In this document: in pieces, positions 47,746 to 58,900 of the stretch
Layout: each line of letters opens with the position of its first letter
How positions within the stretch are numbered: the stretch's first letter is position 1
Made by a program: the position numbers and the translations under genes
Origin: Cladorhizidae sp. MBARI D1340-BT2
Taxonomy: Eukaryota; Porifera; Demospongiae; Poecilosclerida; Cladorhizidae
Direction of reading: 5' to 3'
Assembly (NCBI GenBank): GCA_028752905.1
Contig: JAQNBH010000005.1
Span: forward strand, 8,285,448 to 8,349,447
DNA: 64,000 nt
The notes under the pieces: generated by a model
Told to the model about the DNA's origin: nothing
What the model saw: the letters and a program-made list of their open reading frames with translations, nothing else
The model's database searches: none

Positions 47746-50700
47746 AAGAATGTCTTTACAGCAGGTTTGGTCTTGTAGCCTTTAGCCTTCACTAGCTTGG
47801 AAATCAGTTGAACAGCCTGCATACAACAAGGTTTGTCACACACTTGGAAATGAGACTTCATACACCAAGCTGCAGTGAAACCTGGCACTAGAGGAGGAAG
47901 GAATGGCTCTTACCTCAAACGAGACTTGGCCAGTCACATCGTTCCTAAAGAGCTTCTCGATAGTCGAGCAACACATTTGAGAAACCTACAAAACAATAAA
48001 AAATTACATTGACAGTTGGCTATGCTAATACCACAAGACGTCTGCATTATCAGGGAGTATGGTGGCACTCTCTGTTTGGTTCTGGATTATCAGGGAGTGT
48101 GGTGGCACTCTCTGTTTGGTTCTGGATTATCAGACCCACCATATCATTTAAAACTCATGAATATAATAAAATACTCGAATTGCCGATATGATTTTTATCT
48201 GCAGGGTCTTGGGATGTGAGTAGCTTACTTCCTAGTTCTACGAGAAGCATCAAGAAGCATCTGTGTCCCTTATAAGCTGCGTCCCTTAGGAGCTGCCATG
48301 TTGCCTTATGCATTTTAATTTTCAACATTAATCATGTATTGCAATTGTTAAGCACAAGTACTGTACATACACTACTAAGATAAGTTGTTTGCTTCAGGTA
48401 ACACACCTCTTCATGCATGCCAGACTCACACCTTTAATTAAAAGTGGGGGCAAGTAATAAAACTTGTGGTTACCACTTTATAGCTCCATAGATGCTGCAA
48501 ACTTCATGTATGGAGTTGGTATAGCTCAAAAGATAGATCTCCGTGTGCTCTCATTTCATACAAAAACATTTTTCATAGGTATAACTATACTCAAGTTACT
48601 GGAGCTTGTGGTGGTACCTTCAAAACCCGAGTGCCTGATTTCTTAGAGAGCTAAAATTAGCACCAGTGGCTGGAGGGCTTGCAACAGAGGAAGTCCTACT
48701 GCATGCAACAACTTTTTTCATTAGGCGCTAAAACTCGAGTATGTGGTCAAGCATGTGGTCGAAAAATAAATTGACTGCTAGAAATGAGGTGAGCGAAGGT
48801 GCAATAACAATTTGAAACCCTAGCTGCCGGCCTAACACTATACACTAATCTGCGAATTATTGATGTCATCTGATTGGATTGCAATATGGTAGCTAAGAGT
48901 AGTACGGTTTCCAAACGAGTGCGAAGTTGGGAAGAGTACCATTCCCAATATTGACTTTGACAATCATTTCATTTCCAGTTCATTTCCAGTTTAGAGCAAA
49001 CATATATCAATGACGACCATTTCCAGTACAGGAAAAACATGCAGAAGTGACGACCATTTCCAGTTTAGCAAACGGCCATAGTGTGTTGAATCGAGTGGCT
49101 AAGCCAGAATGAAACTTCACCATCCATTCTTGCCAGCTATAAACTCTTATAGAAAACATGGACAGATGGAGTGTAGAAGCTTTGCCTGAGCCTAAGGAAG
49201 CTTCTGGATCATGGATGGCACCAAGCGCTAGCAATGAAGGTAAGAAATAGGCCATGAGTTTTGAACAGGATTTTTAAATTTTGTATGTGTAGCTAGCTAG
49301 CTTATCTTGCTAGACAGAGCTAAGGCATGTTAGTAAAGGCTATCTCAGAGCCTTAACTTGCAAGTTTTGTCTTGATTCTGGTTAACAATTTGTGTTGTCT
49401 GTGGGTTTGTGGAGTTGATAGTTCGCCAAACTAATCTGGAAAAGTATGGCGGGTTGGTAGCCATAAAGCTAATGGAAAAAACATGTCCTATACATTGCAT
49501 CAGCATTATCAGCATTCAACGCAAGTTATCATCAAGCTATATACAACATGAGTTTTCACTCTTCTGTCCAAGCCCTCGTGCATGTGTGCCTCGCCTCTCT
49601 TCTCTCAAGTGTTAACTAATGACTATAAAATAAATAGATTGGTAATGCAAGGTAACACGTTTATTCGTGATGAACGCCAGAGCAGCTAGTCACGATCTGA
49701 ACGAACTCTCAGTTGACGTAACAAAATTACACAATGACCTCAATAATCAACTTGCTCTCTTCACATTTGGACCTTCACATTTGGACTAGAGATGCTCTTG
49801 TGTAAAATTTCAGGTCGATCATTGAGAAGGTCACAGTAAAATGTTTGTACATGCACGCGCACACACACACTCTTCGGCCAGTGCAGGATGCAGGTCATCA
49901 TCGGCTCCAGTATGATAAAAGCCTTCATGGCAAACTACTACTCGGGACAGGCCTGCTGGTTATTTTGGGAAGGATTCCTTGTGTAATGTCATTTTACCAC
50001 AATCTAAAATCTATGAATATAGCTATTTCTGTTAAGATTTCAGATAACAATTTTCATAGTAATGTCATTTTACCACAATCTAAAATCTATGAATATAGCT
50101 ATTTCTGTTAAGATTTCAGATAACAATTTTCATAGTACAAATGCACATTCGTATGTCAGCGCTCCTGAAGCTCCACTATTGAATTTTTATAATTTTCTAC
50201 CCGCACACTTGACCAGGTACTTACGTTTTAACGCCTAATGAAAAAGGTCATTGAATAGCCTAGGGCTTCTCTAGCTACTGGTACCAATTTCAAATCTTTA
50301 GCACTTAGCAATCTGGAGTTGAGGTTTTTGGGATTCATGTTTTTGAGGTCCCTCCACTTTAGGTAACTTGCCTATAGTTATACCTATGAAACATATTTTA
50401 GTATCAAAAGAGAGCACACAGAGAGACCTATCTTTTGAGCTATATATCAAGTCCATACCATGAAGTTTGCAGAATCTATGGAGCTCTAAAGTTGTAACCA
50501 CAAGTTTAAAAAAAGTTTAAAAAAATGCAACTGTCTCCCCTGTTCATCACTACAACTTCACCCACATACCTGCTTCCTATCGTTCTCTTCCTTCTTGAAT
50601 TCTGTTTCTTCTTCAACATAAGAATTCAATCATTTTTGGGGGCCTTAGCAAAGTAATTCTCTCTCTTGGAAGCTAAAGCTAAAGCTAAAGATAAGTACAC

Positions 50701-53700
50701 ATGGAACTTCCATAACTCCTAGTGAAAGGTTACTTGAGTATCTCCTAGGCTCTGTAACTAGTTCTTCCTCCATGATGATGGTGCACAGACGGGCAGAGAT
50801 CTTCCTTGGAAGAAGGCCAACAATAGCCCTGCTCTCTACAACTGCCACCACAAAACAATCGGTTGTTTCTCTTCCTCTGGCAAGGAAGTTGCTTATCGCT
50901 AGCAGATATCCTCATACCATAGCTTCGAAAGTGAAGTTTTCAGTCATGTCTAACCATACATGCTCGAAACGCAGTTCACCGTGGGGTCGTTTTCCACAAG
51001 GTCGCGGACCTTGCAAGATTCATGGGTGTGGCCACATGTTCGTACGCTCTAAACCACGAGAGATTCATTTTCACGGAAAATAAGAACTGAAATATATTCT
51101 AAAGCTTATGTCTACACTTGAGTGAAAATACACACCTGCAAAACTTCCCCACTATATGGCGCTATTTGTTCATACATGTATTGTGTGTATGCATTGCAGA
51201 TAACATCACTTCAATGGAAAGTCATGCACATTATTCCCAACACTTACAGTTCCATGCAGGCATTTGGAAGGCAAGAGAGGCACCAATACGACAATGATGT
51301 TGTTTGCATAGTTGAAGTGTGGGAGAGAGACAAGCAGCTCACAGAAACACTTCAAGGCCACCTCTGCCAAACTCTGCAAGAAAAGACACCCGTGCCACAA
51401 TAGATAAGTAATAGAGGAGGTCGTGCACCTTCTATAGTGCAGCTCAGCCATATCATTGGACAGGCTGACAACCGTAAATAAGGTTGGAACTTTCCCCCCT
51501 TCCTTTAACCAATTCACTAGACGGGGCTCGTGACGAGGTAAGTCTGTGGTTACACGTGGTGCCACACGCAACCTCCTCCTCTGCTACGTATCAGAGCTAC
51601 GTATCAGAGCATGTTATGAAGCAAAAACCTCCACATAAAAAACTGACCTCCATGCTGGATGGAGTGAGGACCTGATCGTGTTCAAGGAGATCAAGTGGCT
51701 TGCTTCTCTCCCTTCTCCTCCTTCGCTTCTCTCCCTCCGCTCCTGCACCACCTCCCTTACAAAGGCCAACTAGTAATCGATAACGTGCGACTCAATTTAA
51801 CAAAGAAGGAAACGAAACGACGTAACAAAAAGTTAGCTCTCACTTTTGATGGTTTCGTGGCAGAGAGACAGGAAGTTACGGTAGTCTAGGAGAAGTGTCT
51901 GCTCAAAATGCCTCAGTTTCTTTACATCTTTGGAAACCTGTACAATTGCAAGCAAACCAAACCAGAGGAACACAAGCCGAGTAAAAAATAAAATAAATAA
52001 ATAAAAAGGTGTGTTCCGCTTTGGAGTGCTTAGCTTGTAAATCGAATGCTTCGTGCACAGAATAATCTGCATGAAGATTCTCCATGTCATTTATAATTCA
52101 TACAAAAGTCTACCAACTGTTCTTTATATTCTGAGGGGACCAACTGCAAGTCAATACATACGTAGTCAACTGCTGAAGAGAAACCAGAAAGAAAGATATG
52201 GATAAGATTTCTAGACCAACGCTGTGCAAGAGATTATCGTCTTCATAGAGTTACATGGAAAGCTGCACTTGAGGATTACACAAAATCTGAGCTTGCCAAC
52301 CCCAAGAGATTGCCACTGCAGTAGCAGTGAATGAAGATGGTATCAATAGGAAATGTTCCCACAAAAGTGTCCAAGCTGTGCTTGCTTGCCCGAGCTTGAA
52401 ATATCTTATGAGAAATATTTGCAGCACTTCATTAAGTTAACTCTGCGCTGCCACGTGTGTGTGTGTGTGTGTGTGTGGTGTGGTGTGTGTACAAGCAATG
52501 GCTAACAGCACAACCTTACCTTATATATATTTATATTTCCTGTTTTCAATTTTTGAAGGTTAACACGAGAACTACACGAATTTCATCAACAGTGAAGAGT
52601 TCCAGATTTAGTGCTTAACAGCAAGCAATCACAAGAACAAAATGTTTTTATTTAAAATCAATAAACTGTTAGATTGATTAAAAGTAATAAAAAAAAGAAA
52701 AAAGAAAGGTAAACTGCACCCATCAAGACCACACTAAACGACCCTTTACCATATATAATCCCAAACCTCAGCTTAGCGAGTATTATATCCCTCAATTAGA
52801 TTGCACGTTCCATCAATTTCATGAGCTGCCTAGCTGCGCATGTGCAGACCTTCTCCACCGAACCTCGACCCGGTATCAATACCTTCTGTTTGTGTGCCCA
52901 TTTGTTGGTCAACTATACCTTCCATGGCAGTTTCATTTGACACGGTGCTGTACTCACTAGCCACCAGCCCAGACTTTTGCTGTGGATGCTGCATTCTGAG
53001 CCACTCCGCTCGCAGATTCACGATGGTATATTTAAAAATACTGTACTCATGTTCAATTATGAGCATGCACATTGCAGTGCAATTATAGGTGGGCTGGGCG
53101 TCACTCGAGGTGGTAAATAGTGCAGTCTATAAATGCGGGCCTAGTCTAGCCAACGATACACGATATCGTTGTTAGTTTTTAAATAAAATCACTTCAGTTC
53201 TACTTCTTTTTGTTTTTTAAGTTTCTTTCTATTAGTATGACAGTTGAGCAGTCAGTCAGCTGTGGCGGTGTTAAGAGGTATGTACTCTCTAATTGTTTCT
53301 TCTTGTTGTGCATCGTTGTTATTGTTGTTATTTTGTCATTAGAGTCAGCCCGTCATTAGAGTCAGTCCCTTGGTAGTCCATCAAATACAGCCTCCTTCAA
53401 GGACTTGGTAACAGTGGCACAGGAGAACTCCACAAAGCAAACAGCAGAGAAGAGCAAGATCTTCAGTAAATCAACTTGGCGGGAACATGTTCTGCTTATA
53501 AAACAGCACGTGAGCTAGCCAATGATCCGACGATCTTTAGCCATTTAGCCATTGTGACTTTCCCTCCCCCCTGCAGTTGAAAAACAAATTAGTTGTGGAC
53601 ACGCATTGGGAAATTTGGAGTCTTCTGGTACTGTTGTTGTGAATGGACCTAGTGTATGCTAGTTAGTGTTGAGAGTTGCCATAAAATATATATAACAAAT

Positions 53701-53850
53701 AAACAAAAGAAAAGATTTTTTTTGGGGGGGGGGGGGTTTGCTGGAAGAGCAATGCGGAAAAACCACCATTCATGCTTGCTCACTATGAAGCTGCACATGT
53801 GAGCTGAAATATATGAGCTTTAGTTATTTAAAAAGGGGGCTCAAACCCCA

Positions 53851-53925
<75 letters not shown>

Positions 53926-53960
53926 TAATAATAATAATAATATAAAAAAAATATAAAATA

Positions 53961-54003
<43 letters not shown>

Positions 54004-55703
54004 TAAATAATTATAACAACAACAACAACAACCATAATGGTGATGATAATAACAATAAACAACAATAATATATCGCTCTCTTTCGGTGCTAACTGTAGGA
54101 AAATTGTACATATAATTATACTCAAACAATAATCACATTATTGGTTGCTACACTGCAATAAACAGCTGCTGGACCTAACCTATGTAACTATGGCAACTCC
54201 TTCAAAAACAAACAGGGCATGAATATAAACATGAAGCACTTGTACTCTGTACTCACACACGGTAACTAACCTTCACTATCTTCTCCGCATCCATCAACTC
54301 TCGTATGTGATAGCTGTACATACATGGAACACATTACATTACTAGCACGTACGCTCCCAGACGTCACTCACCTAGGTGCTATGTCCTTCATAATCATCAT
54401 GAACGAGGTCATGGCCAGCTTGCGAACTGTAATGGCGATGTCTGGGTTCCTTTCACTGCAGAGAGCCCGCAGAACCTTCAGCTTGCTGATCTACATAGCA
54501 ACATCCACAACAAAGAGGGCAGTCAATGAGGTGTTCACTAATATCCCCCCCATTTCCTTCTTCTTTTTACATTCCCTTCTGGATCTTCCATCAGCTGGGA
54601 GGCATGTGAAGCAATGGCTTCTTTGATTTCTGCTAGCTTCTCTTGGCGTCGAGCAAAGAGTTGTACGGTTGTCATCACTTCTGGAACATCGCTAGCCTCA
54701 CTGACAGGAATTCCACCTCCTTTTTCTTCACCAGCTTCACTCCCGTGGACTTGGCACGCACTGTTCTCGTTGGCCTTGTTGGCCTTGCTTGGTTCTATAT
54801 CATGAGAGTCATCTCTAAATAAATTTAAATTAAAAAACCCAAAGATCGCTGTAGCTCACCACACAACAAACCTAGGATTATTGGCTGCTGGTGGATGAGT
54901 CTCCCACAGTCAGACTTGAGGGGCAACAAGTAGTGTGCTACTTTAGTTTCACCTTCGCTCTCCCAAGGAGCGGGTCTACGGACTTTCTTCTCGCTAGGAA
55001 ATGTGAGGGGAAGAAAGAGAATTTGGTCAATACACAAACTCCTCTTCAACAAACAACACACATAGGGGACATCGAGAGAGAGAGAGAGATGTGTGGCCTC
55101 CTAGAGGAAAAACAACTGGGGCCTGAACTAGGCAAGGTTTTATGCAACATTTACTCCTGACAAACAAAGGCTAGAGGATCTCGTCAAAACATCGAAAGAG
55201 TGAATTTCAAGTTCATTTATTGAGGTCAGTGTAATTTTGTTATGTCAATTGAGAGTTAATTGAGGGGTGGGGAGGGGGGGGGAAATGAACGTCCAATGGT
55301 TAATTAATTCCTTAGCTCTCCCAAAACAAGGCTCATTCATAACACAACACACACCTCTTCCCATACATGGACACCTCTTCCCATTAATGCAAAAATAACA
55401 AGAAGCCGAGTATATATATTGCTCAGATAAGTCACAATGTGAATTTGTTGTTTGCTTTGTGCTTGCCTTAATTGCATCATTGGACAGCAATTTTGGTTGA
55501 CATGCTTACATGTTAAATGCAGTGAGAAAGTTGGTTCCACTCTCCTTCAGTTGTTCAGCTACGCAACCTTCATCAGCCATGGCCTCAACATCACCAATAC
55601 TCTCTTCCTCTGAGGTGGAGCCAGCAGTAACATCTTTGACATAATTCCCAGTTTTCCTCTTCTTTGAAGATGCCCTAACGTCACTTTTCCTTCTTTTGGG
55701 CAT
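38295..55703 (-). CDS. NOC3L: Nucleolar complex protein 3 (NOC3L), 20 coding exons
   Basis: Noc3 acts in the nucleolus/nucleoplasm with Noc2 in pre-60S ribosome maturation and, in yeast, in replication licensing. Exons (minus, 5' to 3'): 55510-55703 (ATG 55703), 54860-54993, 54571-54812, 54372-54490, 54271-54313, 51844-51937, about 51673-51720 (boundaries uncertain; [10 protein letters not shown]), 51248-51373, 47914-47985, 47760-47816, 47480-47668, 47299-47379, 47032-47132, 46840-46912, 46643-46769, 39117-39298, 38864-38995, 38703-38800, 38494-38626, 38295-38390 (TAG). Except at the small seventh exon, phases agree and splice sites are GT-AG; exons three and eight use the distal of two adjacent AGs. 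About 780 residues, near the human 800. Landmarks: [108 protein letters not shown]. Basic/Lys-rich stretch at the exon with [17 protein letters not shown] suggests nucleolar targeting. The gene shares a 223-bp promoter interval with CHMP7. Confidence 0.95.
39676..39829 (+). repeat. Solo copy of hAT element leader
   Basis: About 150 bp (cttctaactcgaaccagcaa ... gaaagggctagtttctccag) match 4338-4489 upstream of and into the decayed hAT transposase. The similarity ends abruptly after ccagac, so only this terminal part is present in the NOC3L intron. Confidence 0.8.
40318..41240. repeat. Repeat family A fragments, both orientations
   Basis: Positions 40318-40440 carry the middle module inverted (gaggctgcctctagccctac). 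41098-41240 carries it forward (ctaggactagaggcagtctt ... gttgcgttatttgtgtactg). Between them, 40710-40830 has three degenerate tandem units around tatacaagcgagtatgtggc tctatgta. Confidence 0.65.
42255..42335. repeat. Trinucleotide microsatellite (AAT)n/(AGT)n
   Basis: aataataat run followed by tagtagtag. Confidence 0.97.
43692..45203. repeat. 25-bp satellite array with higher-order duplication
   Basis: About 60 units of gggccagggattctacagtg actat with g/a alternation at gggcca/ggacca. Rare variants (ggccagtctacag short unit, tctgcag, gaccaggaattc, tatgaaccag, tatgtgccag) appear in the same order at about 44360-44585 and 44831-45005, showing a secondary duplication of roughly 470 bp. Confidence 0.97.
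45210..45790. repeat. MITE-like repeat B, fragments in opposite orientations
   Basis: 45218-45330 matches one end of repeat B in inverted orientation (aacttgtggttacaacttca, then gcataggtataaccatg). 45590-45775 matches in forward orientation (cccattttagctgccagg, ggttatacctttgatc, gcagaatctacggagctcc). The two could be a broken inverted pair. Confidence 0.55.
45935..46510. repeat. 23-bp satellite array, open in all frames
   Basis: About 25 units of gcaaatgccaggacaacccc ttt (with 22-bp units ending ctatt or cccatt). Neither strand has a stop in any phase of the consensus, so ORFs of 170-280 codons arise in five frames with a 23-residue period. They are artefacts, except that 46643-46769 on the minus strand, directly beside the array, is a true NOC3L exon. 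Confidence 0.96.
47717..47745. repeat. Homopolymer G/C run in a NOC3L intron
   Basis: About 29 consecutive G on the plus strand starting 14 bp inside the intron after the exon 47760-47816. A second run of about 18 C is at 47270-47287, immediately inside the next-but-one intron. Lengths may be unreliable in the assembly. Confidence 0.85.
48461..48752 (-). mobile_element. MITE-like repeat B, copy 2 (inverted)
   Basis: About 292 bp, aacttgtggttaccacttta ... actcgagtatgtggtcaagc. It is the reverse complement of the 32527 copy with scattered substitutions, including the gctcaaaagatagatctc and caacaacttttttcattagg blocks. Confidence 0.85.
49159..49240 (+). CDS. Possible first exon nested in a NOC3L intron
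   Basis: ATG at 49159 opens [20 protein letters not shown] followed by a good donor (GAAG/gtaaga at about 49240). Composition looks coding, but no second exon was found and no family is recognised. It could be the start of a transposon gene. Confidence 0.25.
50207..50506 (+). mobile_element. MITE-like repeat B, copy 3
   Basis: About 300 bp, acttgaccaggtacttacgt ... gttgtaaccacaagttt. The outermost bases ACTTG are inverted at the two ends; longer terminal inversion is imperfect. It shares the interior agagagcacacagagagacc block exactly with copy 1. Confidence 0.85.
51940..54270. other. NOC3L intron (51938-54270)
   Basis: No second gene recognised. Contains a (GT)n run at 52457-52488, a G run at 53724-53737 and an (AAT)n tract at 53853-54065. 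A short plus-strand open stretch at 52840-53088 has no domain. Confidence 0.7.
53853..54065. repeat. Trinucleotide microsatellite (AAT)n
   Basis: aataataat tract with a few aac/aaaat interruptions. Poly-Leu, Ile and Tyr ORFs on it are artefacts. Confidence 0.97.
55145..55262. repeat. Penelope-type end repeat in a NOC3L intron
   Basis: ctcctgacaaacaaaggctagaggatctcg-type segment, cgaaacat-like block, then attgaggtcagtgtaatttt gttatgtcaattgagagtt. Related to 57810-57955 and 14700-14870. Confidence 0.6.
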
Positions 55704-55926
55704 TATTTTCTTTGCAGTGGAGACTCCAGAACTCTTCAGGCGTTGTATGATCAGGTAAAGGATCGTCTACTCTACACCATGCTTGCTGATGTATGCACTA
55801 ACTTGTACCCACCAGGGAGTATTGATAGTAGTTACCTTCTCTCCTAAAAATAATAAAAATATCGTCAACTCTTACAGAAATGCTACGTGGATTTCTTCCG
55901 AGTTGAGATTGGTAAAGGGTCTAGCT
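55704..55926. promoter_or_regulatory. Head-to-head promoter interval NOC3L / CHMP7
   Basis: Only 223 bp separate the NOC3L ATG (minus, 55703) and the CHMP7 ATG (plus, 55927), so transcription of both must start in or near this interval, or inside each other's first exons. No TATA box is obvious. A pyrimidine tract with gcag (55711-55721) and gtaaag (55755) bracket a short open segment, which could be an alternative upstream CHMP7 exon. Confidence 0.6.
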
Positions 55927-58900
55927 ATGGCGAAAAGGGATGGAGCGCCAGTTAATATCAGTTATCCACTAGAATGGTCGGACAGAGACCGGATGACATA
56001 CCTGCTTTCTCCCTTTTCCCCTTCCACCCAAACTGTTTCTCAAGACAGTTCTAAATTCTCCTTCTGGTCTTCTCTGATTCTGTCCAGCTCAAGAGAACTG
56101 TGCAGTCTAGTGGTAACTGAAAAAGACCTCCAGGAAAGATTTAAGTGGAATGACCAACACTACCCCATGTGTCTGGGTTTGGTGTTGGAAGAAATGGAAA
56201 GGGTCGACCAGTTGGTGAAGTTGTCGAATTTTTACAGCCCAGACCAGAGCAGCTGGGTATGGTGGAGTGTGGGCATGCTCAAGAGACCGGTGTCCTGGGC
56301 AGTGAGGTCCTACCTCCCTGTGACAAAGTACAAAGGAGAGTACATCATCAAGCCTCTAGCAGAGGTGAGTTTTTATTTTAATGGACTTCAATAACTAGCT
56401 ACGCACTGATCTTGTGAGCCCCACACCCTTCCACCTTTGAGGTGGAACTTAACACGGAGATGTTGGTTTGACTTTTATGGTAGCTTATGGTAGCTTCAGT
56501 GTAATAATGTTATGATTTTACTGGCCGAGTTGCCATGCAATAAAAATATTAGCGAAGTCAGCTTTGCAAAGATCCAGTAAAGGGTTGTGTCTGGTTTGAA
56601 TTAGGAGGACAGTTGAATTAGGAGGACAGTTATTAACATGGCCAATTCCCCCCCTCCCATGCATAGCTACTAACATGATGTTACTGTTGCTAAGAAACAA
56701 AAATATAGCTACAGGTCATTATTTGGCTTCTGCTTTCAGCGCTGACTCGAGGTTATTAATCAGTAGACACTCTGGTTGGAAATTGACTAATAGTGGGCAT
56801 ATATATATATATAGTGATTCTTTGTACTTCCTTGCGGGCAAATGATTAGGATTTTCACTGCTATTTTTTGCTCTCAGACGACCATTAACATAATTATATT
56901 GAAAGTGTATCAAGCAGAGTGATCACATAGAGTTAGCTTTGGGCATAATTATAGTTAATTTAAAATTCTGCATCACAATTATTGAATGATTGAAGCACCC
57001 ATCAGTCATCAATGTGTACATGACGTCTGTGTGTATGTGGTGTGTGTCTGTGTGTATGTGGTGTGTGTACATGTGGTGTGTGCATGTGCGTGTGGTGCAT
57101 ATGTCTATTGTGTGTGTGCGTGTGGTGCATATGTCTATTGTGTATGTGCATGTGTGTGTATGTGTGGTGTATGTATTGTGTACATGTGGTGTGCATGTAT
57201 GTATTGTGTATGTATTGTGTACGTGTGTGGTGTGTGTGTATGTACAAGTTTGTGTGTGTACTTGTGGTGCCTGTGTATGAGTGTGGTATGTACATGTGTA
57301 TTGTGTGTGTGCATGTGTATTTGGTGTATGTACATATGTGTGTATGTGGTGGTGTGTATGTGTGTACATGTGGTGCATGTGTACTCGGTGTGGGTGTGTG
57401 TATTGGGTGTGGTGTGCATGTGAACATGTGGTATGCATGTGGTGTGCATGTGTATGCTCTCTTGGTAGGAACTTGCCGCTGCAGTGATTGCCGACCACCA
57501 AAGCTCCGTACTGTGCAAGCTAACGGACAGTGTCATGACGTGTAATGCATTAGAAGAGTTGTGTTTGAAGTCCGTATCTCGTGCCATGGTCCCTGTGCTA
57601 ACTCAGCAACTTTTATCCAGGGGCCAACTGGCCAAGGCTCAGACTGAGCACGGTTACGAGGTGGTGAAGCTGTCGCTCAGAAAGGACAAGAGATTGGCTG
57701 TATCTGAGGTGGACATTGGAATAGTTAGGTGATTGTCTTCTGTAACAGCTCTTGTGATTGCGTGGATGACTGCATTTGTACAGGAAGTCTTGTATGTGTT
57801 TTTATTGTTCTCAATGAACTCTCAATTGACATAATAACATTAAAATCACCTTCTCAATAATCAACTTCAATTATTCCTGATCAATGAAGACTCGAGTATC
57901 TAGTCGAAACATCGAGTGAATACAAATTGAAGTTGATTATTGAGAAGGGATTTTAATTTATTATTTTTTTGTTTTGTTAGTTCTTTTCCTTGTCTGCCGT
58001 TCTCTTTCTTCTCTAGGATAAAAGAAACCATGTCCGTGATATCCAAGCAAGTCACAGCTCTTGAAGAATCCATCAGTCAGTATGTCATTGTACATAATCT
58101 CCTCCTTGGCCCTGATCGACTTTGTTTGTATTTCTCTCTCCATCTTTCCATCGTTCTCCCTCTCTTCAGCCTGAAGCAAGATGCCAAGGAAAAGTGCAAG
58201 GTCAAGGATAAAGCTGGAGTGAGTGATGGATGCGATCAGGGGTTGGGATGGGTGGGGTGGGGTGGGGGAGGGGTGCAGGTCACATGACTCAATGGTTTCC
58301 TTCGTGTTTGTCTTTGTAGGCATTGCGTATTCTGCGCCAGCATTCCTCCAAGCGGTCGTTGCTTCAGAAGAAGGTGGCCATGCTTGACAATGTGCAGGGC
58401 ATACTCCAGAACATCCAGAGTGCCGACACAGATGCAATGGTCAGACACTTCTGTTGTACATATGCACATGACAATATTTGGTTCTTCACTTCTCGGCTAG
58501 TGACCATGTGTCTGCATCTCGCGGCATGCTGTCGTTTACTTACCTGATTGTTAGAGACCTACCCACCTGCCTGCTTCTATGCATTGCAGATGTGAAACTC
58601 GTACTTGTTGGGGGTTTGAAATTCTGTCTACCGTATTTGCCGGAGTATAAGTCGCACCGGAATATAAGTCGCACCCCCCAAAGTTGGCCATCATTTTGAA
58701 AATCTATAATAGTTGGAGTATAGGTCGCATGCGCAATGACAATAGGTAAAGTTTCGATACCACTCCTTCCTTCCTTTAGCGCATCTCGGCAGCGTTGTCA
58801 AAACACTCTTCTTCTTTCTCCAGTCCCTGACCGATTTTTCACTGACTCTATACTCTCTTTCCGCTGCTCTGTTTCCGAACTTCTCTGCATACCCAACTAC

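Larger units (their letters stand above)
48000..51240. other. NOC3L intron (47986-51247), mostly repeats
   Basis: Contains a 42-bp direct duplication (tcagggagtatggtggcact, 48050-48130), two copies of MITE-like repeat B, a Penelope-type end (49690-49830), a (CA)n run (49858-49870) and a direct duplication at 49985-50045 versus 50060-50137. No additional gene is firmly supported; see the possible exon at 49159. Confidence 0.7.

Noticed and set aside
50772..51083. 103-codon plus-strand ORF with a [10 protein letters not shown] motif
   Set aside because: It lies in a NOC3L intron, has no clear start context or family match, and is probably repeat-derived.
52840..53088. Plus-strand ORF with several Cys
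   Set aside because: Inside a NOC3L intron, no domain, composition similar to surrounding non-coding DNA.
56923..57587. His/Thr-rich and Cys/Val-rich ORFs
   Set aside because: They lie on the (TG)-rich minisatellite in CHMP7 intron 1. Only 57469-57728 on the plus strand is coding.
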